Assembly (NCBI GenBank): GCA_900074725.1
Contig: LT598456.1
Coordinates: 813,488-877,487 of the forward strand
Length of the DNA stretch: 64,000 bases
Reading direction: 5' to 3'
Origin: Lachancea dasiensis
Lineage: Eukaryota > Ascomycota > Saccharomycetes > Saccharomycetales > Saccharomycetaceae
Part shown: positions 1-9,779 of the stretch, piece after piece
How positions within the stretch are numbered: position 1 is the first letter of the stretch
Layout of the letters: every line of letters starts with the position of its first letter
Translations under genes and position numbers: made by a program
The notes under the pieces: generated by a model
Database searches by the model: none
What the model was told of the DNA's origin: nothing
The model's input: the letters and a program-made list of their open reading frames with translations, nothing else

Positions 1-1398
1 CCATTCGCGAGGCGAAACTTTCAAATGGAGTTCACCATCGTCGAATCCAGTTTGTGCCACAATGGCTACTTCATCTCGAGCAACCAGCAGACCTCTAAGA
101 AGCCATAGTGCGAGTACCGAGCCAAAATACATCACCCCAGTGAAAATAGCGGTCCTCACGTAATCGTTACCAGAAGTGGCATTAGAAGTTCGCAACTCTA
201 AGCCAATTACAGGAGCCACGATGCCACAGGCGCTGAGATAAATCCACACCATGCCTAGACTTACGCTCATCTTCGGCAAACCTACCACCCGGGTCACAAT
301 TGGGGCCATTAAAGACCAAATTGTTCCCATGAATAGGCCAACAATGAGTGAAAAAATGAGGGCAGTTGCAAAGTTACGGCAGGGAATCCACATGGCTAAA
401 CTGAAGATGGCCACAATCGAATGAGCTGCAATACTCACAGTGACCGGCCCGAAAATATCCGCAAAGTAACCCATAAATGGCCTGCCAAACAAAGCACCAA
501 CACTGATCATACAAGATACGATAGAACCTTCATGTTGCGAGTAGCCGAGGGAAACGGTAAACGCAGACATCGAATAGAGTAATACCACGTATCCCAGTGT
601 CGTGCACGAAACATACATGACAATGAGCCAGTAGCCACAACTGGTCAACACCTGCTTGTCGAATAATCGGTACGAGGGCTTTGTGCCCGACTGTTCGCGA
701 ATTTCGCGGATTCTCGTTCGAGTGAGTGCTAAGGAAAAGACGTTGAGCGCAGTACAGATAATGCACTGGGTAATTAGAGCCCATTTGACCGATTTCTCGT
801 CCATCACCTTCTCCATGCCCAAATTGAAGATAATGCCTCCGAGACCGGAACCGGCAGCACCGATGCCCATTGCGATGTTACGCTTGCGACGAAACCATTG
901 TGGAACCAGTGTCATACTTGGAATGCAAATGAACGCCAGGCCAAATGAGATCATCACACCTTGCGTCAGATATAGTTCCCACAGTTTAGTCGAGAAAGCT
1001 GCCAGCAACAGCGAAGCACATTGCAACAACAGTCCGATGAAGATGACAAACTGCGCGCTTGTTAGATTCACCAGCCAGGTGATGAACGGTCCGAAAAACA
1101 GACCTGTGCCAAACGCAAGCCCTCCAATCGCTGCGTAGTCGAGTTTTCCGCCGCCAGAAAATCTGTTCGTCTCGAGATATCTCGCCAAGTACACGGCATA
1201 ACCGGCATTGGCACCCCATTGTGAAAAGTTGTAGAAAAAGTATGCTACTACCACGAACCAACCGTATCCTCCGTCCGGCACCGATATGTGGTTGTTGCCG
1301 TTCTCGCTACTCTCCTGTGTTAATGGATTTTTCTCCTCTGAACTATTATGTCCTTCTGAATTCATTGCCGAAGTCGTAGAAGCAGCATGCGATGCCAT
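1..1398 (-). CDS. MCH2: MCH2-like monocarboxylate transporter (MFS), 3' end outside window
   Basis: The frame is open from an ATG at 1398 to the window edge, giving 466 residues without a stop codon. After a short Ser/Asn-rich cytosolic tail comes the PDGGYGWFVV signature typical of the first membrane helix of the monocarboxylate porter (SLC16-like) family. About twelve hydrophobic segments follow, with a WFRRKRNIAMGIGAAGSG stretch between helices 4 and 5. Family members carry monocarboxylates or related solutes; yeast Mch proteins are poorly understood and the substrate here is unknown. S. cerevisiae Mch2 is about this length, so only a few residues should be missing. The short N-terminus argues against ESBP6, which has a long one. 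No in-frame ATG lies upstream before a stop codon. Family assignment is firm; choice of MCH2 within the family is less so. Confidence 0.75.
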   Translation of the reverse strand, partial: MASHAASTTSAMNSEGHNSSEEKNPLTQESSENGNNHISVPDGGYGWFVVVAYFFYNFSQWGANAGYAVYLARYLETNRFSGGGKLDYAAIGGLAFGTGLFFGPFITWLVNLTSAQFVIFIGLLLQCASLLLAAFSTKLWELYLTQGVMISFGLAFICIPSMTLVPQWFRRKRNIAMGIGAAGSGLGGIIFNLGMEKVMDEKSVKWALITQCIICTALNVFSLALTRTRIREIREQSGTKPSYRLFDKQVLTSCGYWLIVMYVSCTTLGYVVLLYSMSAFTVSLGYSQHEGSIVSCMISVGALFGRPFMGYFADIFGPVTVSIAAHSIVAIFSLAMWIPCRNFATALIFSLIVGLFMGTIWSLMAPIVTRVVGLPKMSVSLGMVWIYLSACGIVAPVIGLELRTSNATSGNDYVRTAIFTGVMYFGSVLALWLLRGLLVARDEVAIVAQTGFDDGELHLKVSPREW

Positions 1399-3145
1399 CG
1401 AGTTTTGTCTACTTGAGTGGTCTAAGTTGGGCCAGCTGAAAAGCTACTTTCTTAAGGCCCAATTTAATTACAAATCATCACTGCGAACCTGTTCAATCAG
1501 TCAGCATTGGTTTTTTATTGTATCGGCAATATACGAATATGGGCTACACCCATCCTGCCACAACTGCCCCATATGTTACGAACCCGCGCTGATCATGCCT
1601 CGGCAAGCGATTTGTCACCACCGTCTTTTATTTGACTAGCATTGTAGATAACGACGTAAATAACGTTTAGGCTTGAATTTCAATTCCACCGGAAAAGTGT
1701 ACCACAGACAAGAAAGAGCAGAGCCCAGAGGAGACTAAGAGAAGGGCCACCAAGCTTAAGCGTTATTTACTATGTAATTAGCTCATAATTTGGGATCTGG
1801 ATAGTTCGGTCAGTTGAAATCTGCACACAAGTTCGTTTCTAACGTAGCGTAGTATTCCTAATATTATTTAAATTGCAATATAGTTAATAATCCCAGAGGT
1901 ATCGCGACTACGGACCCTGGTGAAGTTGCTCGTGCAGTTACTAGCTATATGGGCGAAAATATTGTAAACTTCATCGTCGTTGTAATACTTACCAACCAGC
2001 TTTGGTTTTCAAGTATGTGACAGTCATCAAAGAACCCAATGTTTAGCATGACCTCTAAAATATATAACGCAACCGAAATGGGAGAAGCGTAGTGCTCAAA
2101 AGTATGTAATTCATCGATAGCCAGGAATGTATCGCAGTCCACCGTTGGATTTTGAGCACTAAGTTTGGCTACCACTTACATCTCAAAACTACCTTAAGAA
2201 TTGAAGAAATATTTGGACAGGACTACGCAATGGAGATCACCATTGTTTACGCGAGATAAGAGGACAAGAATTGTCTGATTCGTCAAGTACATGCCGCCTG
2301 CGAATGCCACTTTGGCACACTATGCTTAAACGTAGAGCTTGAAGGTTCTGAGACAGTCAATTAGGTGCGGGGCGTGGTGGCCCATGTTGAGCTAATTTCT
2401 TTCTTCCAAACGGACCTGTCCAGTGTATAACTTTTTATCTGCACAAGATTTCACTACTCACAAACCTCTCCAATAGAGACAATATATTATGAAGTATCCC
2501 ACTGATCCAGGGACACCACACTGGTTAGAGCTACAAGTCCTATGCAAAGAACCGGTGTGCTTTCATCGAGACTCTGACTTTTTACTAAGAATTTGTTCAA
2601 CGAACCAGCATCGAACAAAACGATATTCATCACAGGGCTCACGCGAGTGGTGCATGTCTCTGAGCGTCTCATTCCCTCTGTGCCGACCGAACCTTTCCAA
2701 TTTTGTCGTCCCGCCTGGGCCTACAGCGTTCGTGGTGTGATTTAAGTCTTAAACGATTGGTTACTAGTTCCCTCAACTGCGCAATTGCCATGATCAGATA
2801 TTCATACGTTTCTCTTCCAGTAGAATCAGTAGTCTAACGTCTAAAAAGTATTTAACATCATCATTTTAGGCATCCTCAATACAAGATAAGTGGTCAAAAG
2901 CCACCCAAAATTGGCCGATCGGGAGTCTCCTAACACCCGGAACTGAATCGTCTCAACACCCTGACTTTACATAACCACGGTCAAAGATATGAACCCTGAT
3001 AACAGAGCCACATTTATCTTGGTGCTTCTCATTGTTGACTGTTCGGCTATCTCTATCTTTCATTAATTTATATTCACTTAACCTTCAAATTACCCGCATA
3101 CACACAAGCTTGGCAGCTAGGGCTCCCAAAGCGTGGAACCAATTG
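1399..3145. other. long intergenic stretch without convincing gene
   Basis: About 1.75 kb between the 5' end of the MCH2-like gene and the 3' end of SLD5. Only short open frames are present, none with a recognisable domain. A minus-strand frame at 1945-2175 starts at GTG and is closed immediately upstream by a stop; its translation looks protein-like but matches nothing I know. No tRNA boxes, centromere elements or LTR ends were seen. The right part of the stretch adjoins the conserved synteny block, so it may mark an ancestral rearrangement point or hold a decayed gene. Confidence 0.5.
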
Positions 3146-4030
3146 CTAGATCAATTGAACCATGTCGTCCAATACCAATTCCCTTACAACATTGTAGCGC
3201 ATTACGTAGATCCCCCCGAGTGCGAGCTCTGCTTCCTCATGAAGTTCTTGGATAGAAACTGGATAGAATTGCTGGCCCAATTCGTTTACTTGTAGCCTGG
3301 GATCTACGCCCTGCTTCGTATCGGGCCCGTTGACGTAGACAAAAACAAAGCGGTCCCACTCTGGTTCGTCCACCATCTTCACAGACCCGTCGTTATCGTC
3401 CACGGCCTGCGCTTCCGGTGGCATATGGCGCAAAATGGAGTTGTTGAGTAGTTTGAGCAACATCGCGGAGTGTCGTTCATGATATTCGAGCTCCTGACGC
3501 GATAGCAGCTCACTGATGGGCACCACCCCATGCTCGCTGTCAAATTGCCTCAGATATAGACTGTATTTGTCGATCTTGGCCAACCTGCATCGCAGCAAGC
3601 TCCTCACCACGAATTTCAGTCGTTCTAAATCGGCCTCCATGCATAGCAACGGGAGTTTATTAAGCAGCGCAGTGCTTCCCACCGATTCCGATGTGTTTTC
3701 GGCGCTACCCGATTGTTCTTCCAGATAGCCCATCGAGACGCATTCGATATGTTCAAGTTGGTCTTGAATTCTGCGTAGCGTTCGCTCCATCAACAAATGC
3801 GGATAGGGCAAGAGCTCAGGACTCATACGTTCGTTTCTCCAAAACCTCATAAGCGTCTGGAAGTCACTAACCGGTGAAATTGCGGCGGGTACGACTCGCT
3901 GTTTATTCAGTGGGATGCCATCGCTCCCCAATACTGTCGTGTCGTTATGTCCTTGTGTGATCAGCGAAGAATCCACAGCTGTCGTGTCTCTATCTAAATC
4001 GGCCAGTATATCGTCTATATCAATGTTCAT
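3146..4030 (-). CDS. SLD5: GINS complex subunit Sld5
   Basis: This 294-residue protein matches Sld5 over its length, from the N-terminal motif MNIDIDDILADLDRDTTAV to the C-terminal B domain ending VLDDMVQLI. Sld5, Psf1, Psf2 and Psf3 form GINS, which joins Cdc45 and Mcm2-7 as the CMG replicative helicase in the nucleus. The helical A domain covers roughly residues 50-200 and the small beta-rich B domain the last 60. Length is the same as in S. cerevisiae. It diverges from PAC11 across only 127 bp, as in S. cerevisiae (YDR489W/YDR488C). Confidence 0.97.
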   Translation of the reverse strand: MNIDIDDILADLDRDTTAVDSSLITQGHNDTTVLGSDGIPLNKQRVVPAAISPVSDFQTLMRFWRNERMSPELLPYPHLLMERTLRRIQDQLEHIECVSMGYLEEQSGSAENTSESVGSTALLNKLPLLCMEADLERLKFVVRSLLRCRLAKIDKYSLYLRQFDSEHGVVPISELLSRQELEYHERHSAMLLKLLNNSILRHMPPEAQAVDDNDGSVKMVDEPEWDRFVFVYVNGPDTKQGVDPRLQVNELGQQFYPVSIQELHEEAELALGGIYVMRYNVVRELVLDDMVQLI

Positions 4031-4157
4031 GACGGATTAAGTGAGTGGATGATGCTTTCTTGTCACTGTCAAGGTGATAACTAGAGATATACATATGGTT
4101 ATTACAAGATTAATCAAATTCCAGAACAAGTAACAACTTGATCGTGCAGAGGAAAGG

Positions 4158-5945
4158 ATGGCTATTGGTACCCTCGAAGAGAAGCGAAAAAAGCTTCAAG
4201 AGCTGCGAGAACGTCGTAGAGCCGGCCATGATCCTCTGTCGAACAAGGCACCGGACGATTTGGTTCAACATTTACTGAGGTCGAGCTCTGAGCGAGCACT
4301 GATTGAACATCCTGAGATGGTGAGCATTGGGACTCAAACGGAGGGTTCACAAGACTTAGAACTAAATCCAAATTATATACCGGAAGCTTTACCGTCGATA
4401 TTAACTTACGAGCGGGCAATTCAAACAGATCCCTTGGATCTGCAAAGTTCGGACGTGGAATCGGATTCTGAAACAAGTGTCACGAACTTCGCCGATATCA
4501 GCGATGCAATGCAGAGCGAAATAGCGGAAGATTCGACAATGGATACACCTGTAAGATCAGTGGTGCCGCTGGTGATAGAAGACCAAGCCTTGAGCGTTGG
4601 GGTCAAATCATTTTCATTGCTGGAAGCCCTAGATAAGACGAAGGCATCCCTGACAGAAAGAGAACTCAAGGACACTCAATACTTTCGCCTATCACATATT
4701 TTAGGATCCCATCTGTTGGACGATAAGATAACTTCCACATGCGTATCACTTGATTATTATTCTGAGCTGGTTCTCGTGATCCTACAGGAAACGTCTGCTC
4801 TTCAATCACAGACGATATTTAACAGTAAAGTGATTGTTTATAGGCTCAAAACTGCGGAGCTTGTTGACACCGTGGAGTTTCGGGGCCAAACTTTGCTACG
4901 TGGCCAATTCATACGACGTAAGCACTCCAAAGTCACGTCCGCCATCCTCACTTCCTACAATGGGAAAACCATCTTGTATGAATTGCGAGCCGTGCCTGAC
5001 ACGAATGGTGTGTTAAAGATTGAGCGTAACATTTTGACCCGCAATTTTCACCACTACCCAGTTTTCGCGGTATGGCAGCACCAACAACTTGCGGACCCAC
5101 GCGTGCTAGTGGGAAGTACCGATGGGAGCATCAGCGATATTGACATCTTGCGCATGGAGCTTAACCATGATCAGAGTACAGATTGCCGTGCTCCGCCTCA
5201 TTTCAAGGTCTTACCTGTATCAACGTCCTCCATTTTACTGTCAGAAGAGCAGGAAGAGCATTTCAGCACAGAATCGGAAAAGCTGCTTCAGAACCAACTG
5301 GAAAAACAGGCTGCCTACGACGAAGTTGCCATTACCTCGATTATAACTATGCCCGAGGACCCCACATTAGTTTACATTGGATGTGAAGATGGTGGGATTT
5401 ACAAAGTCAACCTGGACAAAATTTCCACGGGCGCAGATAGTGTGGTGATTGACAAGAGAAACAATGGCTTTGTGCCTAAAAATGTGAAATCTCTCGATGG
5501 TCTACCGCTTTTTCACTCTTTGCCTGTCACTGGTCTCTACTCGTGCGAGTTTGCTCCAAATCTAATGGTCTCCGCTGCCATGGATTGGGAGTGTAAGATA
5601 TGGGACGTTTTCCACAATGAGTTGCTGGCAACCATTGAATTAGAATACCCGGCCCTACATTGTGTATGGCTAAGCGGTACAGATGCGTATGCTCTGGTTG
5701 TTCTGACTCCTCTCGCATTGACGATTTACAACCCCATGCTCACACCCAACTACTGTGAGCGAGAAACTGTTTTTTGGACTCACGACAGAAAGCCTGTGGA
5801 GATGTTCAGCGTCAGCGTCGATCGCTGTGAACAGTTAACATCATTCTCTAGCGTTACGATATTTCAGGAGCAAGCGAAGTATTTCGCAGTATTGGGCGGT
5901 GACTCACATCTACAGGTTAGCGTAGAACTTCAATTAGACATTTAG
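4158..5945 (+). CDS. PAC11: dynein intermediate chain Pac11
   Basis: A 595-residue protein beginning with a charged helical segment (residues 5-22, EEKRKKLQELRERRR) typical of dynein intermediate chains. Two QT-type motifs follow: IGTQTEG at about 57-63 and AIQTDPL at about 87-93. These are the class of sequence bound by the LC8 light chain, Dyn2 in yeast. An acidic linker leads to a WD-repeat-like C-terminal half (about residues 180-590) that should bind the heavy chain Dyn1. The complex pulls the mitotic spindle into the bud neck through cortical microtubule sliding. Assignment rests on the N-terminus, the QT motifs, and position between SLD5 and RIB3. Confidence 0.93.
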   Translation: MAIGTLEEKRKKLQELRERRRAGHDPLSNKAPDDLVQHLLRSSSERALIEHPEMVSIGTQTEGSQDLELNPNYIPEALPSILTYERAIQTDPLDLQSSDVESDSETSVTNFADISDAMQSEIAEDSTMDTPVRSVVPLVIEDQALSVGVKSFSLLEALDKTKASLTERELKDTQYFRLSHILGSHLLDDKITSTCVSLDYYSELVLVILQETSALQSQTIFNSKVIVYRLKTAELVDTVEFRGQTLLRGQFIRRKHSKVTSAILTSYNGKTILYELRAVPDTNGVLKIERNILTRNFHHYPVFAVWQHQQLADPRVLVGSTDGSISDIDILRMELNHDQSTDCRAPPHFKVLPVSTSSILLSEEQEEHFSTESEKLLQNQLEKQAAYDEVAITSIITMPEDPTLVYIGCEDGGIYKVNLDKISTGADSVVIDKRNNGFVPKNVKSLDGLPLFHSLPVTGLYSCEFAPNLMVSAAMDWECKIWDVFHNELLATIELEYPALHCVWLSGTDAYALVVLTPLALTIYNPMLTPNYCERETVFWTHDRKPVEMFSVSVDRCEQLTSFSSVTIFQEQAKYFAVLGGDSHLQVSVELQLDI

Positions 5946-6065
5946 CATAAAAGATAGAGAATAAAATAAAAGACAAGAAACAGGCTCGACACAAGCGACA
6001 AGGCCAGTCAATCGTGGGTGGACCTTTGGTACGTACTGACTTCAGAATCCTCCGAACAAACGGCA

Positions 6066-6073
6066 AAAAAATA
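6066..6073 (-). terminator. RNA polymerase III terminator of tRNA-Arg
   Basis: An A run on the + strand reads as a T run on the minus strand, six bases after the discriminator base of the tRNA gene. This is the usual Pol III stop signal. Confidence 0.8.
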
Positions 6074-6078
6074 AACTC

Positions 6079-6168
6079 CTTCCCCGCCAGGACTCGAACC
6101 TGGAATCTCCTGGTTTCAGAAGTGGATACAATCGTAGCCAGACGCCGTGACCATTGGGCCACGAGGAA
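6079..6168 (-). tRNA. tRNA-Arg (anticodon ACG), intron-containing
   Basis: Reading the minus strand from 6168, the 7-bp acceptor stem TTCCTCG pairs with CGGGGAA next to discriminator G73. The A box (TGGCCCAATGG) and B box (GGTTCGAGTCC) are both intact. The anticodon stem TCTGG/CCAGG closes a loop that reads CTACGA, an intron, then A, so the anticodon is ACG (read as ICG after deamination). Without the 17-nt insert the molecule is 73 nt and almost identical, as I recall it, to the S. cerevisiae tRNA-Arg(ACG), which has no intron. A run of seven T on the minus strand (+ strand 6066-6072) ends the transcript. Confidence 0.95.
6115..6131 (-). other. tRNA intron (17 nt)
   Basis: The insert TTGTATCCACTTCTGAA lies immediately 3' of position 37, the canonical place for nuclear tRNA introns cut by the Sen endonuclease. 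Loop base C32 can pair with the intron G three bases from its 3' end, the anticodon-intron pair the enzyme needs. Boundaries are set by folding the mature tRNA; a shift of one base is possible because A flanks the 3' junction. Confidence 0.85.
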
Positions 6169-6580
6169 TAAGAAGCTTGTTGAAAAAGCTAAGTTTGCAT
6201 AGCCTATAGAGGAGGTATATTAGCACGCTTTAGAGCCTTAAGAATGCCAGGTTTACGGAGAACTTGAACGCTCTTTGGAGTTTTTGACAGACGGATGGTG
6301 TGTTCCCCTTTGACCGACTGGCCTGCTCATTCTATGCAGATTTCACTCAAGTGACTAACTTTTAGTAATGATGGATGAATTTACTAATGTATGTGTATAT
6401 CTCAATTTCTGGTCTGATTAGGCATGAAAAAAGTTGGAACTAAACTAAACGACTGACTCATCCTGTTCTCGGATACTTTAACTGTATAAGATTGTAGGTA
6501 TTTCCTATAAACTTGAGACACCTATTCAGCTTGAACTTTGAAGTTTCAGTTTCACGCCGATATACCATATACCACACACC
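6169..6580. other. intergenic: tRNA 5' flank and RIB3 promoter
   Basis: No coding frame or RNA gene was found. The stretch holds the upstream side of the tRNA gene and the RIB3 promoter, including a perfect TGACTCA at 6454-6460. Confidence 0.6.
6454..6460 (+). promoter_or_regulatory. Gcn4-type site upstream of RIB3
   Basis: TGACTCA, the Gcn4/AP-1 consensus, lies about 120 bp before the RIB3 ATG, a typical position for an activator site. One 7-bp match is expected by chance every few kilobases, so function is only suggested. Confidence 0.35.
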
Positions 6581-7216
6581 ATGTCGGACCACTTCACACC
6601 AATTGACAAGGCTTTGGAAGCCTTCAAGCAGAACAAATTTTTGATGGTTCTGGACGACGAAGACCGCGAAAATGAGGCGGATCTCATCTGCGCTGCTCAG
6701 GACATCACACAGGAGCAAATGGCCTTCTTAGTACGTTACTCTTCCGGGTATGTTTGCGCTCCGGTAAGCAATAGCGTGGCAGACCGCATCGACCTGCCCT
6801 TGATGCGGGATATGGACGTAAAATCATCTCAGGACGATCGCCATGGAACTGCATACACGATCACTTGCGATTACGCGGAGGGCACGACAACAGGAATTTC
6901 CGCCCACGACAGAGCTTTGACGTGCAGAAAGTTAGCGGATGTCGGCACCAAGCCCTCAGACTTTCTCAAACCGGGCCACATTGTACCTCTTCGAGCTGTG
7001 GATGGCGGTGTACTACAACGAGATGGGCATACTGAGGCTGCCGTCGATCTGTGCAAGCTAACGGGCAAGGTGCCTGTGGGGGTGATTTGTGAATTAGTGA
7101 GAGACGAAGATGGACTCATGATGCGCTTAGATGACTGTATCAAGATGAAAGAAAAATTTGGTATTGATATCATCACGATCAAGGAGTTGAAAGCTTACCT
7201 GCTGCATAGACGTTAA
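6581..7216 (+). CDS. RIB3: 3,4-dihydroxy-2-butanone-4-phosphate synthase
   Basis: A 211-residue single-domain enzyme that converts ribulose 5-phosphate into formate and 3,4-dihydroxy-2-butanone 4-phosphate, a precursor of riboflavin. The acidic, metal- and substrate-binding loop DDEDRENEADL lies at residues 25-35. The HGTAYTITCDYAEGTTTGIS segment lies near residues 87-106, and conserved GHIVPLRA and GHTEAAVDL blocks complete the active site. Length matches the fungal enzymes, and unlike many bacterial RibBA proteins there is no fused cyclohydrolase II. The start is the first ATG and gives an N-terminus aligned with S. cerevisiae Rib3. Confidence 0.97.
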   Translation: MSDHFTPIDKALEAFKQNKFLMVLDDEDRENEADLICAAQDITQEQMAFLVRYSSGYVCAPVSNSVADRIDLPLMRDMDVKSSQDDRHGTAYTITCDYAEGTTTGISAHDRALTCRKLADVGTKPSDFLKPGHIVPLRAVDGGVLQRDGHTEAAVDLCKLTGKVPVGVICELVRDEDGLMMRLDDCIKMKEKFGIDIITIKELKAYLLHRR

Positions 7217-7349
7217 TCCATTGACTTTAAAAAACGGAGTTTCAGTGCATTCTATAAAGTTTAGCATTATAGCCCTATATCCCATTGTTATTGGAACTGT
7301 ACATATATAAGTATACGTAAAAAATCTATCGTAAGGCTTTGAAAGAGAT

Positions 7350-8618
7350 TTACTTCTTCTCCCTGGGTTTGACGGGGACCAATCTCTCTTTTTGGCCCCA
7401 GACCAATTTATGAGGCAGCATGAACTTATCGATAACTTCTTCAGTTACCTTGGCTCTGCGTTCTTGGAACTCACGAACAAAATGCTGCAGTTCTTCAATG
7501 CACAATTGCTTCATTTCACCAGAAAGAAGTTCGCCAGATCTGTACTTTTCTTGAACGCTTTTCAACATTTCGTCATCGTCTTTGAAGAAACTCAAGTACT
7601 GGAAAGCTACATCAACATCTGGATTACCACCTAGCCTTCTATGGTCCTCCATGGAAACTTGCCCTCCGGAAAAAGCGTACTTGTTAATTTTCTTTTGAAT
7701 CTGCTTGGGAGTGTCAGTCATGAAGATTGCAGTGGTGTCATCTGAAGCACTCATTTTGGTTGTGGAACCTTGCAAAGCAGGGAAAAACTTGGCATGCAAT
7801 AGAGCAGGCTTACTGAATTTAAGCTTTTCTGCGACATCTCTGCAAACTCTGAAATATGGATCCTGGTCGATGGCACATGGAATTAGACATGGAGTTTTGT
7901 CTGGAAGACCCAACACCTCAGGGTATGAAGAAGGAAAAGCAGAAGCAATTTGAATCGAGGCGAAGTGGAATTTACCAATACAGTCGGAGTCGTTGAATCC
8001 AAAAACGGCTTTTGCTGTGGAGCCTGTGATCTGTCTGGAGGTTCTGACCACAGTTTCGTAAAACCCACCGCCCATATACTGTAGGTCCGAGAAAATAAAA
8101 GTGTTTTCTGGGTTGAAACCCACAGAAATGATATCACTGGCGTTCTGGCGGGCAAAACCTTTGACGTCCTTGATGGTGAGTTTCTGCTTGAACAGAAACT
8201 TTTCGTCATCGGTCAATTCAATGACTAGCGGCACGTCAAAAACATCTTGAAGCCACTTGGTAAAGAGGAAGGGTACCATGTGGCCCAAATGCATCGAGTC
8301 CGACGACGGTCCTCTTCCTGTGTACAAAAAGAAGGGTTTTCCTTGTTCGTACAGATCCAGGATTCTACTGAAATCCCGTTCACTGAAAAAAAGACCTTTA
8401 CGCAAAAAATGGTGGGGTTTTTGGCCAGTAACTTGTTCAAATCTTTGCAAAGTCTCGTCAGTAATGGCCTTAGTCCCAAACTGCTTAATGAGTTTATCAT
8501 AATCGATGTCCTGGGCATTACCTTCCTCGTCCACTGCACCCTCAACGTCCCAAGGAGTTATATTCTGTTCCTTCATGGCTAGTCTCTCCAGTTTTTCAGC
8601 GGCCTCAGTAGCTGACAT
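7350..8618 (-). CDS. WRS1: cytoplasmic tryptophanyl-tRNA synthetase
   Basis: A 422-residue class I synthetase that charges tRNA-Trp. The HIGH-type signature is HLGH at residues 110-113, inside GRGPSSDSMHLGH, the eukaryotic/archaeal form. The second signature KMSAS is at 288-292. There is no mitochondrial presequence, so this is the cytosolic enzyme (yeast has a separate MSW1). The first ATG fits the family. It diverges from VPS60 across a 1.16-kb spacer. In S. cerevisiae WRS1 adjoins COQ3 on chromosome XV; here VPS60 lies between them, an example of ancestral interleaving. Confidence 0.97.
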   Translation of the reverse strand: MSATEAAEKLERLAMKEQNITPWDVEGAVDEEGNAQDIDYDKLIKQFGTKAITDETLQRFEQVTGQKPHHFLRKGLFFSERDFSRILDLYEQGKPFFLYTGRGPSSDSMHLGHMVPFLFTKWLQDVFDVPLVIELTDDEKFLFKQKLTIKDVKGFARQNASDIISVGFNPENTFIFSDLQYMGGGFYETVVRTSRQITGSTAKAVFGFNDSDCIGKFHFASIQIASAFPSSYPEVLGLPDKTPCLIPCAIDQDPYFRVCRDVAEKLKFSKPALLHAKFFPALQGSTTKMSASDDTTAIFMTDTPKQIQKKINKYAFSGGQVSMEDHRRLGGNPDVDVAFQYLSFFKDDDEMLKSVQEKYRSGELLSGEMKQLCIEELQHFVREFQERRAKVTEEVIDKFMLPHKLVWGQKERLVPVKPREKK

Positions 8619-9779
8619 TTCGAGGGCCTAAGAGTGATCGAGTGGGCTATTGGTGGGATTGCAAGTTAGATATTAAATTGGTGATAAAGACGTTATTACT
8701 GGTGAAGACGAGTTGTTGATCAATATCCTATTCGTTACTTGTGATATATCTTAAAGAGAATGATTGAAGGTTTAGAAGACCTATTGACAAACCTGCTCAA
8801 GTTCCAAGAAGACTAGATCCCTTTTCGGGTGCGAATACTGATACGATTAGAATCATTGTATGGAGATCAATGGTTTTTGTTGTTGGCTTTAAGTTAGGGG
8901 TACTCATTGGTTCCGGTGACCTGTGACTGTTCGTAATTCTCGCGACAACAACTAAACAGATGAACCTTGTTTGCCACGGCTGCTAGGGACGTTTTCCTCC
9001 GTAAATCTTACTAGGATAGCGCCAAGTAACGGTTGCCCAATTTTGAGAGGCTTCGACAGTTTAGTTGAAAACGACATCGATGTGTGCTGATGTGAGACAG
9101 GCGTATTGGATGAACAACCTCATCACTGTGACTTGAACGCTAATATGATTGGCTACCCGTGAATACCTTTCTGTTAATCCTTGAAGGGGCAATGATTGTA
9201 GGCTTTCATGTGTGCTCTGCGGTATTAAAGCCATGCGTTCGTCGTGCCAGCCTTTTCCTAGAGAGATAAGGTGTTTCAGCCACGACCGCTAGCCACGGTT
9301 TTCAATAGCAAGCAACCGTTCAGTCTGTTTGCAAACCGGCTGTTGTGGAGTTGGTCTTTGATGCCGATCCATGCATTAATATAGCGTGCGATAAATTATA
9401 GAGCGACATCTGTTCGAGCCAATAGTAACTGACAAATCTACTTCTGGATGTCACTAGGCTCTTATCAGTGTGTGATTTTCAAGCACTTTGTTACAGCTTG
9501 AGATTATCTCAAAATTGGCAATTGTCGTTGCTGTCATCAAACAATTGGACCATCACTCAAGTCCAGCCTTTAATTTACAAAAGGCTAGCGCCCAGCTATA
9601 ATGTTCTAGCTGATTTCATCCGAAATTAACCAAATACATACATAATGGCCAAGATGGTGCTCTTACTGTGGCTATATTGGCGACTTATAGTTTGTAGGGT
9701 AGTATATTACAATCAATTTCAAAATCTCAATTACTCAAATGAAGTCACTCTCAGGCCCGTAACAAGACTCTTGAGAGCC
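8619..9779. other. divergent intergenic WRS1/VPS60
   Basis: About 1.16 kb serving as promoter for both genes. No tRNA boxes, coding frame or long repeat was recognised. The last 135 bp are open in the VPS60 frame from an ATG at 9645. Confidence 0.5.

Noticed and set aside
656-1138. 160-codon plus-strand frame
   Set aside because: It lies wholly antisense to the conserved MCH2-like coding region.
9605-9640. CDEIII-like TCCGAAATTAA before VPS60
   Set aside because: The essential TTCCGAA core is not met and there is no CDEI or CDEII nearby.
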